Assembly (NCBI GenBank): GCA_913019905.1 | Contig: CAJVZD010000004.1 | Span: 62,001 to 126,000, forward strand | Origin: an uncultured Cellvibrionales bacterium | GTDB lineage: Bacteria; Pseudomonadota; Gammaproteobacteria; Pseudomonadales; Dasaniaceae | Direction of reading: 5' to 3' | Length of the DNA stretch: 64,000 nucleotides | In this document: positions 43,774-52,996 of the stretch, in pieces | How positions within the stretch are numbered: the stretch's first letter is position 1 | Layout: each line of letters opens with the position of its first letter | Program-made: the position numbers and the translations under genes | Notes under the pieces: generated by a model | What the model saw: the letters and a program-made list of their open reading frames with translations, nothing else | What the model was told of the DNA's origin: nothing | Database searches by the model: none

Positions 43774-45279
43774 TTAAAATACAATAGGCACGAGCAACAA
43801 TACGATCAACGATAATAATATCAGCGATAACAGATTCAATGTCACCCCCGCTCTTGCCATTTGCCGAATCGTTAGTAACCCAGAACTAAAAACAATCGCG
43901 TTAGGCGGAGTGGCTACTGGCAGCATAAACGCACAGCTTGCGGCCAGTGCCACCGGCACTGCAAGTAAAATGGGACTTTGTCCCAACTCGACGGCGACCG
44001 CAGCCACGACGGGTAAAAATGCTGCCGTCGTCGCCAAGTTGCTGGTTAATTCAGTGAGAAAAACCACTAACAAAATGGTGGCCACCACTAATACCCATAT
44101 GCCGTAAGCCCCCAATGGCGCCAGAGAGCCGCCCAACCATTCAGCCAAGCCTGTTGCCGATACTGCGGAAGCAAGACTTAAGCCCCCACCAAATAATATC
44201 AGTATTCCCCAGGGTAATTGCGCAGCGCGATCCCAGCTCATTAAGGCCTGACCGTCACCTTGACCGCTGGGTACTAAAAAAAGCACTACGGCAATCGTCA
44301 TTGCAAGCCCCGCATCATTTAGACCTTCCAGACCAGCGATATTATTGAGTAGCGGACGACACATCCAGGACAATGCTAAAACAGCAAAGATGGCCCCTAC
44401 CCGTTTTTCAGCGACCGACATAGGTCCCAAATCCTCTCGTAATTGCTGCAACTTAGTGGTTGTCTCTGGACCCGCGTTAAAGTCTATCGGAAATGTGCGG
44501 CGAGTTAGCATCCACCACGCTATGGGTAACAGTGTTAGCGACACAGGAATACCCACAAACATCCAACGAGCGAAGCCTATTTGCATGTCGTATTCTTGCT
44601 CCATAAAACTGGCTAACAACGCATTGGGCGGCGTTCCTACCAGTGTTGCAATGCCGCCAATGGTTGCGGCATAGGCAATACCCAACATCATCGCGGCTTG
44701 AAAATTCCGTTTTTGAGTATCGCTGAGATCAATAACAGTCGTAGTGACCACGGTGACAATCGACAAACCAATGGGCAACAACATCATTGTTGTTGAAGTA
44801 TTACTCATCCACATGCTCAACAACGCAGAGGCCAGCATGAAACCGCCGATCATGGCCCGGCTATCAGATCCGACCAACCTTAAAACCGCTAATGCGATAC
44901 GCAAATGCAGATTCCATCGTTCAATCGCCGCAGCCATAATAAAACCACCGAGAAACAAATAAATATTCGCGTTAGCGTAGGGCGCCGCCGACGCCTTAAA
45001 CGTTGCAATTCCAAGGGGGGTAAAAAGAACTAAGGGTAAAAAAGCAGTCACCGCCACGGGTAATACTTCCGTCGCCCACCAAACCGCCATCCATACCATA
45101 ACGGCTGCCGCGCGCCAGGCTAACACGGGCATACCAGCAGGTTCTGGAAACAACAACATAAGCAACGCGAGTCCTGGCCCGAGAAGCAATAAAGCGGTGC
45201 GCTTTTTCTCATCCCCAAAGCTGCCGGGGGAGCTAACAGGCTTTTCAGTCGTCTGGTTTGATATCGCGACTTTACTCAT
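43774..45279 (-). CDS. DASS/SLC13 family anion transporter
   Basis: A 501-residue inner-membrane transporter of the divalent anion:sodium symporter family. About twelve membrane segments are visible, with the SNTSTTMMLLPIG motif of the first half, TLVGTPPNALLASFM, and in the second half TELTSNLATTAAFLPVV plus LPVATPPNAIVFSSG near the C-terminus; the SNT pairs bind sodium and substrate carboxylates in this family. Substrates include C4-dicarboxylates, citrate, sulfate and similar anions; which one is carried is unknown. It lies 100 bases after an arsM-like gene on the same strand. Whether it is co-transcribed with that gene is uncertain because an inverted repeat sits between them. Confidence 0.9.
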   Translation of the reverse strand: MSKVAISNQTTEKPVSSPGSFGDEKKRTALLLLGPGLALLMLLFPEPAGMPVLAWRAAAVMVWMAVWWATEVLPVAVTAFLPLVLFTPLGIATFKASAAPYANANIYLFLGGFIMAAAIERWNLHLRIALAVLRLVGSDSRAMIGGFMLASALLSMWMSNTSTTMMLLPIGLSIVTVVTTTVIDLSDTQKRNFQAAMMLGIAYAATIGGIATLVGTPPNALLASFMEQEYDMQIGFARWMFVGIPVSLTLLPIAWWMLTRRTFPIDFNAGPETTTKLQQLREDLGPMSVAEKRVGAIFAVLALSWMCRPLLNNIAGLEGLNDAGLAMTIAVVLFLVPSGQGDGQALMSWDRAAQLPWGILILFGGGLSLASAVSATGLAEWLGGSLAPLGAYGIWVLVVATILLVVFLTELTSNLATTAAFLPVVAAVAVELGQSPILLAVPVALAASCAFMLPVATPPNAIVFSSGLLTIRQMARAGVTLNLLSLILLSLIVLLLVPIVF

Positions 45280-45360
45280 GCAACTATCTCTATCTCTGTT
45301 CTTATTGTTTTGTCTTTATCGTCAGGTAATTTCCGTACCATGATCGACCGATGAATCCGC

Positions 45361-45394
45361 AACCCTGTTTATATAGGTTGCTAGCAACAGGGTT
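45361..45394. other. Inverted repeat at the end of the arsM-like gene
   Basis: AACCCTGTT (45361-45369) and AACAGGGTT (45386-45394) are perfect inverse arms; inside lies the 12-bp palindrome GTTGCTAGCAAC (45377-45388). It overlaps the arsM-like stop codon. It has no T-run on the minus strand, so it may be an attenuating hairpin or transcript-stabilising structure. Confidence 0.35.
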
Positions 45395-46421
45395 CAGCAC
45401 TGTCGCTTTGCTGTTCGACATCAAAAGGCAAGCCCCCGCCGCAGCCTTCGAACATACCGAAATGCCGACTAAAGTCGCCAATGAATTCGAAATGCTGAGA
45501 AAATCGACTGTCGTGTAACATGCGCCAGGTATTTCCACAGACCGGGAAAATACGGCCGCTTTCGATATCGTGATGCTTATCAAGAACGAATCGATTGGAA
45601 TGATTCGTGATTGTTCCTTTATAAACCACAGCCTGACCATAGTCTTCGCAATCGGGCTCAAGATCATCAAGCTTAAATAGTCGATAAGTGGCCGAAAAAA
45701 AGCTTAAGTTTCCAATCCGCGCCGATAGCTCCGGTGCGGTCACTTCCAAAGGACGGTCCTCAAAAAGCCTTGGGTCGGCGAAGCCTACCGATTGCGCCAA
45801 ACGCTCAAAATCATTCCAATACAATGCGCCACCCAAACATTCTCCGTAAAGAACGGGGTCTTCCCGCACGCTTTGGGGCACACGGCGGTCCGCGTATACG
45901 TCCGAAAAATACAGTTCTCCGCCGGGTTTCAACAAACGGCTTACACCCTCCAGCACAGCGGTTTTATCCGGGGAAAGATTAACAACGCAATTGGATACGA
46001 TGACGTCAAAGCTACCCGCTTCTAAATCCAGCTCATCGAGTTTTTCAATATACCCTTTTAAAAACTGAACATTATCAAATCCAAAACGATCTACATGCCA
46101 CGCCTTGTGAGACTCTGCGACATGCAATTGCTCATCGGTCATATCGATGCCCGTGACCGAACCTTCGCTACCGACTAACTGGGCCAGCGCATAGACATCT
46201 CGACCCGAGCCACAACCTAAGTCGAGAACCTTACAACCCTGTAGTGATGCCGGACAAACTAAGCCACAACCGTAGTAACGTGATAAGACCTCTGGATGGA
46301 TATTGGCCAACAACGGTTTTAGCCAATCGGGCACTGAGCTAATATCACAACAAGCCGTTGTCTGCAGATCGGCTGAACTCTGCAATGTCTTACCGTAATA
46401 ATCCTGAACAACCTCATGCAT
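45381..46421 (-). CDS. arsM: Arsenite methyltransferase (ArsM-like)
   Basis: A 346-residue SAM-dependent methyltransferase. The SAM motif is KVLDLGCGSGRDVYALAQLVG, followed by TGIDMT and IVSNCVVNLSPDK, and there is a C-terminal domain typical of ArsM. The arsenic-binding cysteines of the family are represented by the Cys in SNCVVNLS and the one in GECLGGAL, with an N-terminal CC pair (TTACCDIS). It would methylate trivalent arsenic to methylated, partly volatile species in the cytoplasm. ATG 46421 follows GAGAG; upstream codons to 46481 lack conservation. No arsR, arsB or arsC is adjacent, which is unusual but known for ArsM genes. The C-terminal tail has further Cys residues (FEGCGGG, EPCC). 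Confidence 0.85.
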   Translation of the reverse strand: MHEVVQDYYGKTLQSSADLQTTACCDISSVPDWLKPLLANIHPEVLSRYYGCGLVCPASLQGCKVLDLGCGSGRDVYALAQLVGSEGSVTGIDMTDEQLHVAESHKAWHVDRFGFDNVQFLKGYIEKLDELDLEAGSFDVIVSNCVVNLSPDKTAVLEGVSRLLKPGGELYFSDVYADRRVPQSVREDPVLYGECLGGALYWNDFERLAQSVGFADPRLFEDRPLEVTAPELSARIGNLSFFSATYRLFKLDDLEPDCEDYGQAVVYKGTITNHSNRFVLDKHHDIESGRIFPVCGNTWRMLHDSRFSQHFEFIGDFSRHFGMFEGCGGGLPFDVEQQSDSAEPCC

Positions 46422-47147
46422 GATTTTTCTCTCACAAATTAATAATTTATTGATTGGTTCTACTGTACCCATATAGACCACAGCTCCTTAAACTTCCGTC
46501 TAACAAACTGCAAACGCGGATCGCCATTGTCGACCGAGCAGCTGCCTATTGAGTTGAAACCAAATTCGGAACATGAAAATTTTTAGATTACCGAATTTAC
46601 CACATTTGAACTGAAAGGGCTGTTCATCTCAGCACACTTGGGTTTAAAAACCCGAAACAGCGTCAACGTAATGGTCGGGCTTAACACCGCATTGGATAAA
46701 CTATTGATGATACTCTCTTTTCTCCCAACTTCATCAACTTAATAGCGGTTGTCCAGACAAACCGACACCTCTACATTGACTCCGGCCCAATCAATATTCG
46801 CGACCCTTTCAAATTCCATCCTCTATTTAATCCCGCTCCTCCTGTATTTTCAAAGAGACCTTTCGATCGAACGTTCACAGCAGTGCATCAGTTTTGTACA
46901 GCCTCGACTCAGGACTGGCACCGAAAAAAACGCCCCATTCCCGAATAATGTAACAAGGTGTCAGTCACTGAGCACCCCCATTTTCCGGCGTGTTAGATGG
47001 CCTACATTACACATCAAATCTGTTCTCTGTCTTCAGCCGTTCGATCATAGTCCCACCGCACAAGTCATGCTATGCTCGATCTTTACTCCGCAGCTTAAAA
47101 TTCCAAGTGCATCACGCACAACCTGCGGTAGCTAATAGGGATACCGC
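46422..47147. other. Long intergenic region without recognised gene
   Basis: About 725 bases. A plus-strand frame at 46749-47135 (128 codons) lacks a ribosome site and has a composition (Ser/Thr/Pro/Leu scatter) unlike its neighbours; I do not call it. A small hairpin GGGTTTAAAAACCC occurs at 46640-46653. It holds the promoters of the divergent arsM-like and deiodinase-like genes. Confidence 0.4.
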
Positions 47148-47834
47148 ATGATCGAAGAAGATTTTATTGCCTTAGAATTCGAGCGACGCACAACAGAACA
47201 ATCGGTGCGTGAGGCAGATGCATTTTATCAGACCATGCGAAAACGGCGGAGCGTTCGCGACTTTTCTTCTGACCCGGTTCCAATGCAGGCGATCCATAAC
47301 GCATTGTTAACAGCAGGATCGGCCCCTAGTGGCGCCAACAAACAACCCTGGCATTTTACGGTCGTGACCGACCCGTCGATGAAACGTGAAATACGCCTTG
47401 CTGCGGAAGCCGAAGAGAGAGAATTTTATCAGCGCAGAGCTCCCGACGCCTGGCTTGCAGATTTGGCACCGCTAGGTACAGACGATCAAAAACCTTTTCT
47501 CGAGGAAGCGCCGTGTCTAATCGGTATTTTTCTAAAGAAGTTCAATGCAACTGAGGAAGGAAACAAAAGTAAAAACTACTACACCAGTGAATCTGTCGGT
47601 ATCGCAACCGGGATGTTAATCAGCGCATTGCATATCGCCGGTTTTGCAACGCTAACCCATACGCCAAGCCCAATGAAATTTCTAAATCAAATTATGAAGC
47701 GGCCCAACGATGAGCGAGCGTTCTTACTGCTGGTGGTCGGTTACCCAGCGGAAGGCGCTAAGGTTCCCAACATTAGGAAATTGCCACTGGACGTCACTAG
47801 CAGCTTTTTTTGTGCCGACTCACCCTGTGATTAA
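47148..47834 (+). CDS. Nitroreductase-fold flavoprotein, iodotyrosine deiodinase-like
   Basis: A 228-residue FMN enzyme of the nitroreductase superfamily. The FMN-binding segments [14 protein letters not shown] and [12 protein letters not shown] are clear. What sets it apart is the lid: Glu90 and Tyr94 in EEREFYQRR and Lys115 in TDDQKPFL have the same spacing (4 and 21 residues) as Glu157, Tyr161 and Lys182 of human iodotyrosine deiodinase, which clamp the zwitterion of halotyrosine. [13 protein letters not shown] and [19 protein letters not shown] also match that family. A reductive dehalogenase of halogenated tyrosines is therefore likely; a generic nitroreductase is the alternative. An alpha/beta hydrolase and an aminotransferase follow on the same strand. 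Confidence 0.85.
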   Translation: MIEEDFIALEFERRTTEQSVREADAFYQTMRKRRSVRDFSSDPVPMQAIHNALLTAGSAPSGANKQPWHFTVVTDPSMKREIRLAAEAEEREFYQRRAPDAWLADLAPLGTDDQKPFLEEAPCLIGIFLKKFNATEEGNKSKNYYTSESVGIATGMLISALHIAGFATLTHTPSPMKFLNQIMKRPNDERAFLLLVVGYPAEGAKVPNIRKLPLDVTSSFFCADSPCD

Positions 47835-47921
47835 TATTCGAAGGGCAACGATCTTTGTCGGGCCATTATCTAAAATATTCATACCCGTGAAATAGCTCAC
47901 ACAATAATCTGGAGTCACTCA

Positions 47922-48746
47922 ATGGAGCGTTCTCAATTTCAAATTGATGATCTCAATGTATATCATTTCCAAGCGTCTCATCCCCGGTATGCCATTCTCA
48001 TTCTACACGGCACTGGCGGCCACGGAGGTTGTTATGATAAGTATGGTTTTGCCCACGCTGAATCTGGTGTTGATGTCTATGCCATGGACCTGCCCAACCA
48101 TGGGAAATCGAGAGGAGATCATGGCGCATGGTCTATGACTGATTGCCTTGCTTCTATTGATCTTGTGGCAAAACACATTAATAGTTCGACGGGCTTACCG
48201 GTATTTCTTTTAGGCTCCAGCCAGGGCAGTGCCTTCGCTTATTACGCACTTAATACCTCAAACGCTGTAACCGGCTCCATAACGATGGGACTAGCGGCCT
48301 TCCACCTCTCCCCCTTTAGAGAAGCGATAGCCCCGTTAAAGTCGACAGAGTATGAGAAAATATCCAGGTTTTTCCGCGGCAGCCTGCAAATCGATTTAAA
48401 GAAATTCCTCAGAATCGAAAGCGACTATGGTTCTCCCGAGGTCACAAAACGCCTATTGGCAGACCCCGATATGACCTGGGTTTATGATCTCAACAGTTAC
48501 CGCGACTTACTGATATGGGAACCCGAAGTTGCCGCAAAGGATAACCAACGCCCGATGCTGATAACGGTTGGTGAGCTGGACCCATTCATGCCTCCTCATT
48601 ATGTAAAAAAGCTCGCGGACCAAATCGGCGGCCCGATAACATTTTGTGAATTTGAAAACGCCCCGCATCAATTGATGCTAGAGCGCACCGAACAGTTTTG
48701 TACGACAGTCGATTCATGGGTAGAAGAAATACTCCAGACCTTATAA
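47922..48746 (+). CDS. Alpha/beta hydrolase (monoglyceride lipase-like)
   Basis: A 274-residue serine hydrolase of the Hydrolase_4 / lysophospholipase group. The oxyanion segment LILHGTGGHGG, the NHGKSRGDHG motif typical of monoglyceride lipase-like proteins, and the nucleophile elbow GSSQGSAF (Ser of GxSxG) are present; the catalytic Asp is in ELDPFMPPHY and the His in NAPHQLMLE. No signal peptide is seen, so it is cytoplasmic. It begins 87 bases after the deiodinase-like gene on the same strand. The substrate is unknown; a short-chain ester is likely. Confidence 0.85.
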   Translation: MERSQFQIDDLNVYHFQASHPRYAILILHGTGGHGGCYDKYGFAHAESGVDVYAMDLPNHGKSRGDHGAWSMTDCLASIDLVAKHINSSTGLPVFLLGSSQGSAFAYYALNTSNAVTGSITMGLAAFHLSPFREAIAPLKSTEYEKISRFFRGSLQIDLKKFLRIESDYGSPEVTKRLLADPDMTWVYDLNSYRDLLIWEPEVAAKDNQRPMLITVGELDPFMPPHYVKKLADQIGGPITFCEFENAPHQLMLERTEQFCTTVDSWVEEILQTL

Positions 48747-48904
48747 CAGACGCTATAACATATGCTATAACAGACCTTATAAAAAGCTTGTTCCATTTTT
48801 CTTTTCACACCCGAACATTTTCGGTCACTGTCCGAAAAACCTTCCTATACTGATAGTCAGAATCCAAGTCATTCGAAATATAGACCCACTGAGAGCATCA
48901 TTGA

Positions 48905-50185
48905 ATGAAATCATCAAACCACGAATTACCGCTATTTCAGATCAACCCGGCAATAAAGGCCTTAAAACCTTCAGCTACGCTCGTGATCAACGAGCAATGC
49001 CAACAGATGACCAAAAATAATGAGAAAGTTTTCCGTTTCGGCTTTGGTCAATCTCCCTTCCCAGTACCCGATGTGGTGGTAGAGTCACTTCGAAAAAATG
49101 CCCATCAAAAAGCGTATTTACCGGTGCAGGGGTTACTGGAATTACGCGAGGCGATTTGTGGATACATTCTGAGAACGGAACAATTATCTTATACGCCCGA
49201 CCAGATAATAGTGGGGCCGGGAACCAAAGAACTGATGTTTCTATTACAGTCGGTGAATCAGGCTGAAATATTATTGCCGTCACCCAGCTGGGTTTCCTAT
49301 GCTCCGCAAGCAGAAATACTGGGACGCAAAGTGACCTGGTTGCTGGAAGAGGGTGCACCCGACCCGGATTTTGTCGCATCCACCCTTGAGAAAAGGTGCA
49401 TAGAAAATCCGGATCAAGCTCGATTACTCGTCCTTAATTATCCGGAGAATCCGAGTGGCCGTACTTATTCCGAAAATCAACTAGAGAAAATTGCTCAGGT
49501 CGCACGGCGCTTTAACGTTATCATTTTATCCGATGAAATATACAGTGGACTGCACTTTGATGGATCACACCGTTCCGTTGCCCAATATTATCCAGAGGGC
49601 ACTATCATTAGCAACGGTCTTAGCAAGTGGTGTGGCGCAGGCGGCTGGCGATTAGGCGCATTTGTTTTCCCACCAGCATTGAATGACATAAAAAAGGCTA
49701 TGTGTGTGCTGGCCTCGGAAACATTCAGTGCGGTGAGCAGCCCTATCCAGTACGCGTCGATCTCGGCATTTGAAGAAAGCAACGAACTGACCGACTATCT
49801 CCGAATAGCACGAATGATTTTAAAAGAACTTGGCAGCTATTGTTATGACCGCTTGGATAAAGCGGGAGCAGAGTTAGTTAAACCACAAGGCGGGTTTTAC
49901 TTGTTTCCAAAGATGGATGCTATGCGGTCGCGATTAAAGGTTGATGACAGCGTATCATTGTGTAAAAAACTACTCACCGAAACAGGCGTGGCAACACTGC
50001 CCGGCAGTGTCTTTGGCAGACCAGCTACCGAGCTCTCGATGCGGCTCGCCTATGTCGATTTTGACGGTACCGCAGCAATGAATGCCTGCGAAGGTCAACA
50101 AACCCTCGAGGAAGGCTTCTTACAGACCTATTGCAAGACAACGGTTGAAGGAATTGACCGACTCTGTCAGTGGCTGTCAAGCTAA
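48905..50185 (+). CDS. Class I/II pyridoxal-phosphate aminotransferase
   Basis: A 426-residue fold-type I aminotransferase, cytoplasmic. The phosphate/PLP segments are visible: GPGTKELMF, LVLNYPENPSGRTYSENQL (Asn), IILSDEIYSGLHFDG (Asp/Tyr) and the PLP-binding lysine in SNGLSKWCGAGGWRLG; the substrate carboxylate Arg is probably in LSMRLAYVDFD. The substrate is not fixed by sequence; aromatic or aliphatic amino acids are typical. It starts 158 bases after the hydrolase, on the same strand as the deiodinase-like gene, which raises the possibility of tyrosine use. Confidence 0.9.
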   Translation: MKSSNHELPLFQINPAIKALKPSATLVINEQCQQMTKNNEKVFRFGFGQSPFPVPDVVVESLRKNAHQKAYLPVQGLLELREAICGYILRTEQLSYTPDQIIVGPGTKELMFLLQSVNQAEILLPSPSWVSYAPQAEILGRKVTWLLEEGAPDPDFVASTLEKRCIENPDQARLLVLNYPENPSGRTYSENQLEKIAQVARRFNVIILSDEIYSGLHFDGSHRSVAQYYPEGTIISNGLSKWCGAGGWRLGAFVFPPALNDIKKAMCVLASETFSAVSSPIQYASISAFEESNELTDYLRIARMILKELGSYCYDRLDKAGAELVKPQGGFYLFPKMDAMRSRLKVDDSVSLCKKLLTETGVATLPGSVFGRPATELSMRLAYVDFDGTAAMNACEGQQTLEEGFLQTYCKTTVEGIDRLCQWLSS

Positions 50186-50434
50186 ACATCCCACGAAACT
50201 AGCCGTCTCAGGCGGTAGTTGCTATAGTCATGGGTATGCCAGTATTGACTGGACGAAAGAAGGGAATATCGGTCGAAATCAATTCCGTTTCACTTACAGG
50301 TTTTTATAGTGGAATGGATAATTTTCCGATAGAAGATAAGGCTAAAGAAGCGCCATTGATAACAAAGCTGTTGGCCGGCCAGTATCGTAAAACACGAAAA
50401 TAATGAAAACTTTCTGATCGTAAGGGGATAAACA

Positions 50435-52816
50435 ATGAAGGAATTTAAAAAACTGTTGCTGAGTGCCAGTGTACTTGCGCTGTCTACCGGCGCAGTGACA
50501 ACTGTACAAGCTCAAGAGAGCGCCGATAATAGAGTTATCGAAGAGGTTGTTACCATCGGCTCGAGAAGCCAAAAACCTCGAACGGCCACGGATTCTCCCG
50601 TGCCAATCGATGTTTTTTCTGCCGAGCAATTCACCAGTCTGGGCAACAACGCGGATATAACTGATAACCTAAAAACACTGGTACCGTCTTATACAGCAAC
50701 ACCTGCAACCGGCGACGGTAGTGCTTTTATCAGACCAACATCGCTGCGCGGCATGGCTCCCGACCAAACACTGGTGTTAGTCAATGGCAAACGCAGACAC
50801 CGGTCGGCTTTGGTGCAATTTTTCGCTCCTGCCGCAGGTAACGGTGCTCACGGCGTCGATATTGGCATGATCCCCAGCATCGGATTGAAAAATGTTGAAG
50901 TTCTGCGAGACGGTGCTGCCGCACAATACGGCTCCGACGCCATTGCAGGTGTAATGAATTTTCAAATGAAAGATGCCGACGAAGGTGGTGTGATTCAGGT
51001 TCAGTACGGCGAGTTTTTTGAAGGTGAAGAAAGCACCAAAATTGCAGCGAATGGAGGGTTTTCTATTGGTGGCAACGGTTTCATTAATGTCAGCGCCGAA
51101 TCTTGGGACAACGACGCCTTATCGCGCGGCGATCAACGTCCCGACGGACAAGCGCTGGTTGACGCTGGCGTACCTGGCGTAGGATCAGATTCGCCTTTCG
51201 ATGATGCGCCATTTGTACAAAGTTGGGGACGGCCCGAAACCAGCGGCATTCGTTTATTTCTTAACTCCGGCTATGATTTAAATGCTACCACCGAGTTATA
51301 CGCCCACGTCGGTTACGCTGATACAGAAGGCCGGTATCGTTTTTTCTATCGAAACCCTGGCCACGGCACTCTCGCTAACGTAACGACACTACCTGCCGGT
51401 TACACGCCTTTTCTAGACGGTGACCAGAAAGATACCAGCTTAGTCGCTGGCGTAAAGGGAGAGTTTGACAATGAAATGTATTACAACTTTAGTGTCGGGT
51501 ACGGCAAGAGCGAACTCGAATACTTTTTGAATAATACGATCAACTCTGGATTAGTCGACATCGGCGCCGGCACACCGGGACAGCGCGGCTTTGACATGGG
51601 AGGCTACGAGCAGGAAGAAATCAATATCAACGCCGATTTTTCCAAGGCGCTTAGCTCCACACTAAATCTGGGTTTTGGTGCTGAATGGCGTGAAGAAACA
51701 TTCACAACCTTGGCGGGTGAGTTCAATGCCTATGGTGTTTCACCGGGACCGAGCGGTATGACTAGCGTCTCACCTTCCGATGCAGGTGAATTTGATCGTG
51801 ATAATTTTGCTCTCTATGCGGACTTGGAGCAGGACATCAGCGATGAGTGGTTAATGCAGTATGCGCTGCGCTACGAAGATTTTTCCGATTTTGGCAGCAC
51901 TGTTAACGGCAAACTCGCGACCCGTTATCAAGCAAATGATTTTCTTACCTTTAGAGCAGCTGTTTCGACGGGCTTCCACGCGCCAACCCCCGGCCAGGCA
52001 AATGTCAGTACCGTTATTACTACTTTTGATGGCTCGACCGGCTTACAGATCGAGGAAGGCTTACTACCTCCAACCAATCCCGAGGCAGTTGCCAACGGCG
52101 GTAAGGAACTCAAGGAAGAAGAATCTATAAACTACAGTATTGGCTTCACTGCAGAACTCGGTGATAAAACGTCGCTGACAGTCGATTATTATCTTGTCGA
52201 AGTGGACGATCGTATTTATCGCACAGGAGACATACCCACCGCAGCAGGTGGTAGCGTTTCTTTCTATACCAATGCCCTCGAACTAAAGCACAGGGGTTTT
52301 GATATTGTTTTGACTTCCAGTGTCGACTGGTCGATGGATGTAGATACCGACCTAACCTTTGCCTTTAGTTACAATCAGGTCGATGTAGTAGACCAGGCAT
52401 TAGTCAATGGAATAGCGCCCGTTAACGATGGATTGATTGAAGACATTGAAAACAATTATCCCAACGAGCGATTTGTTCTCACTTCCAACACTCATTTTAA
52501 CGATCGCTTAAGCCTAATGCTACGCGCCAATTATTATGGGAAGCACTACGACGAGCGCGGCCGTATAGACGGCGTTGACGGTGGCAGCGCTAGTGCATTG
52601 ATAGACGATACGATTTATGTTGATCTGGAGCTAAACTACGACGTGAACGAAAACATTCAACTTTCTTTAGGCGGTTCTAACATTTTCGACAAGTATGTTG
52701 AAGAGATAGGTCCTGACAATGCTAACCGCATTAGCGTTGGCCTGCCTTACCCACGTCGTACCGCCGCTAACTATGAAGGTGGATCCTGGTATTTACGCGG
52801 TACCTACAACTTCTAA
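50435..52816 (+). CDS. TonB-dependent outer-membrane receptor
   Basis: A 793-residue outer-membrane receptor. A signal peptide (about 1-27, ALSTGAVTTVQAQ) is followed by a plug domain (VIEEVVTIGSRSQ, a TonB-box-like start; PIDVFSAEQF; LRGMAPDQTLVLVNGKRRH; VEVLRDGAAAQYGSDAIAGVM) and a beta-barrel of about 600 residues ending in SWYLRGTYNF with the C-terminal Phe. GGGATAAACA precedes ATG 50435. Such receptors import siderophores, vitamins, sugars or peptides using TonB energy. The convergent dipeptidase downstream hints at peptide use, but no ligand can be assigned. Confidence 0.92.
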   Translation: MKEFKKLLLSASVLALSTGAVTTVQAQESADNRVIEEVVTIGSRSQKPRTATDSPVPIDVFSAEQFTSLGNNADITDNLKTLVPSYTATPATGDGSAFIRPTSLRGMAPDQTLVLVNGKRRHRSALVQFFAPAAGNGAHGVDIGMIPSIGLKNVEVLRDGAAAQYGSDAIAGVMNFQMKDADEGGVIQVQYGEFFEGEESTKIAANGGFSIGGNGFINVSAESWDNDALSRGDQRPDGQALVDAGVPGVGSDSPFDDAPFVQSWGRPETSGIRLFLNSGYDLNATTELYAHVGYADTEGRYRFFYRNPGHGTLANVTTLPAGYTPFLDGDQKDTSLVAGVKGEFDNEMYYNFSVGYGKSELEYFLNNTINSGLVDIGAGTPGQRGFDMGGYEQEEININADFSKALSSTLNLGFGAEWREETFTTLAGEFNAYGVSPGPSGMTSVSPSDAGEFDRDNFALYADLEQDISDEWLMQYALRYEDFSDFGSTVNGKLATRYQANDFLTFRAAVSTGFHAPTPGQANVSTVITTFDGSTGLQIEEGLLPPTNPEAVANGGKELKEEESINYSIGFTAELGDKTSLTVDYYLVEVDDRIYRTGDIPTAAGGSVSFYTNALELKHRGFDIVLTSSVDWSMDVDTDLTFAFSYNQVDVVDQALVNGIAPVNDGLIEDIENNYPNERFVLTSNTHFNDRLSLMLRANYYGKHYDERGRIDGVDGGSASALIDDTIYVDLELNYDVNENIQLSLGGSNIFDKYVEEIGPDNANRISVGLPYPRRTAANYEGGSWYLRGTYNF

Positions 52817-52836
52817 GACGGCGATCAGCGAAATCG

Positions 52837-52867
52837 AAAAACCTCAGCCCTTGCTGGGGTTTTTTTA
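52837..52867 (+). terminator. Intrinsic terminator of the TonB receptor gene
   Basis: ACCTCAGC (52841-52848) pairs with GCTGGGGT (52853-52860), with one G-T pair, around a CCTT loop, preceded by AAAA and followed by seven T residues. A standard rho-independent terminator. Confidence 0.93.
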
Positions 52868-52928
52868 TATCTGGATGCTGGAAAACACAACCCCAAACAC
52901 ATTCTCTTAACTTTTTCAGCGAGACAAA

Positions 52929-52972
52929 ACCTAAGAACTTAAAACAAGACCTAAGAACTTAAAACAAGACCT
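52929..52972. repeat. 20-bp tandem duplication
   Basis: CTAAGAACTTAAAACAAGAC occurs twice in direct succession (52931-52950 and 52951-52970), with partial extension on both sides. It lies between the receptor terminator and the pepD stop codon. Confidence 0.85.
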
Positions 52973-52996
52973 GCTAAAAAGATCACCAACAAGCAC

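Noticed and set aside
46749-47135. 128-codon plus-strand frame before the deiodinase-like gene
   Set aside because: No ribosome site, composition without strand/helix pattern or recognisable motif, and overlapping the expected promoter region.
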